DNA of 64,000 nt from Aureispira anguillae (lineage in GTDB: Bacteria > Bacteroidota > Bacteroidia > Chitinophagales > Saprospiraceae): the NCBI RefSeq assembly GCF_026000115.1, contig NZ_AP026867.1:4521716-4585715 (forward strand). Reading direction: 5' to 3'. Below, in pieces: positions 63,553 to 64,000 of this stretch (its first letter is position 1; each line of letters opens with the position of its first letter). The notes under the pieces are model-generated. The model saw nothing but the letters and a program-made list of their open reading frames with translations, ran no database searches and was not told the DNA's origin. Made by a program: the position numbers and the translations under genes.

Positions 63553-64000
63553 ATGTTTGGTATGAGAAAATATGGAGCAGTACTGGGAATTTGCTCTTTT
63601 TTACTAGGTTCAATTAATGCCCAACACAATCACACCCACACACCTGGGCGGTCTTGTTATGCTCATGATAAACTCCAAGAGCAATTGCAACAAGACCCTG
63701 CAATGCAACAACGTATGCGTACACTAGAAGACGCAACACAACGTTATATCCAAGATCACGGGCAAGCCCGTTCAACTCAAACTCGCTCAATACCTGTTTA
63801 TGTACATGTAATCTACAATAATAGCCAAGAAAATATAAGTGACGCACAAATACAATCACAACTAGATCAATTAAATGCAGACTATGCAGGCACCAATTCA
63901 GATTATAATCCACCTTCTGATTTTGCCGCTGTAGCCTCTGGTAATACAGGTATCCAATTTACCTTAGCAGGAATTACCAGAAAGCAAAGCTCAAAAACAT
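63553..64000 (+). CDS. Probable secreted M43-type zinc metalloprotease, 5' part
   Basis: The frame is open from ATG 63553 (or ATG 63562) to the window end, at least 149 aa. It has a signal peptide (MRKYGAVLGICSFLLGSINAQ) and a propeptide-like region (about 25-75). The segment TRSIPVYVHVIYNNSQENISDAQIQSQLDQLNADYAG matches the start of the pappalysin-like (M43) catalytic domain; the zinc motif HExxH would follow beyond the window. Such enzymes in Bacteroidota are usually T9SS cargo, with a sorting domain at the end, which cannot be seen here. The run of His in HNHTHT after the signal is unusual. Confidence 0.78.
   Translation, partial: MFGMRKYGAVLGICSFLLGSINAQHNHTHTPGRSCYAHDKLQEQLQQDPAMQQRMRTLEDATQRYIQDHGQARSTQTRSIPVYVHVIYNNSQENISDAQIQSQLDQLNADYAGTNSDYNPPSDFAAVASGNTGIQFTLAGITRKQSSKT

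Noticed and set aside
63614-63913. A 99-codon minus-strand frame
   Set aside because: It is antisense to the metalloprotease gene, which has a signal peptide and family motifs.

Overview
The window is a low-GC chromosomal segment from a member of the Bacteroidota, most likely a Saprospiria-type marine bacterium of the Aureispira/Saprospira kind. The genus is inference. The phylum is supported by several secreted proteins ending in type IX secretion (T9SS) sorting domains, promoters with TAnnTTTG-type -7 boxes, LytTR/LytS-like two-component genes with TPR sensors, and a cell-wall pair of D-Ala-D-Ala ligase plus PASTA protein.

Layout. 1-6.6 kb: the end of a ferredoxin-NADP reductase, hscB, a lipoprotein, a fused double D-Ala-D-Ala ligase and a PASTA membrane protein. 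6.6-15.8 kb: one giant repetitive T9SS surface protein (3053 aa) with an 894-bp and a 159-bp tandem repeat. 16.3-20.4 kb: a four-gene operon of secreted proteins of unknown function. 20.9-26.3 kb: a LytTR response regulator with two TPR histidine kinases whose output halves are almost identical in DNA. 26.7-36.9 kb: a T9SS beta-propeller protein, a Tat-exported flavoprotein, a sulfotransferase, a HAD phosphatase, an HhH protein and two small genes.

37.1-45.8 kb is the most unusual part and looks like an RNA-repair island. It holds the RNA ligase RtcB, a TerD-domain protein with a long helical N-terminus, and a WYL regulator fused to a 2-oxoglutarate-oxygenase-like domain that has lost metal ligands. 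It also holds an atypical tRNA-Cys placed in the leader of the TerD gene, and downstream of that gene a roughly 125-nt RNA that folds as a circularly permuted tRNA (3' half before 5' half, acceptor stem capped by a GAAA loop) and ends in a U-run. The promoter of rtcB and the promoter of the tRNA-Cys/TerD unit carry the same 23-bp inverted-repeat site (ACTACGCAA-N5-TTGCGTAGT type), each 7 bp upstream of a -7 box. This suggests one regulon controlled by the WYL protein. The island also contains a frameshifted GIY-YIG gene, a possible three-way-junction RNA, an unknown gene and a decayed tyrosine recombinase.

46.1-64 kb: a T9SS protein, YceI with a Crp/Fnr regulator, a radical SAM protein, the dipeptidase PepD, a DUF4332 protein, a membrane polyamine-synthase cluster (DUF4178, lipoprotein, DUF350, SpeE-like, His-rich membrane protein), an MscS channel, Fe-S/CDGSH and small secreted proteins, and the start of a probable M43 metalloprotease. 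Three copies of a non-autonomous inverted-repeat element (MITE) lie at 26.4, 48.5 and 53.4 kb. Gene functions are from reading motifs; no database search was run.
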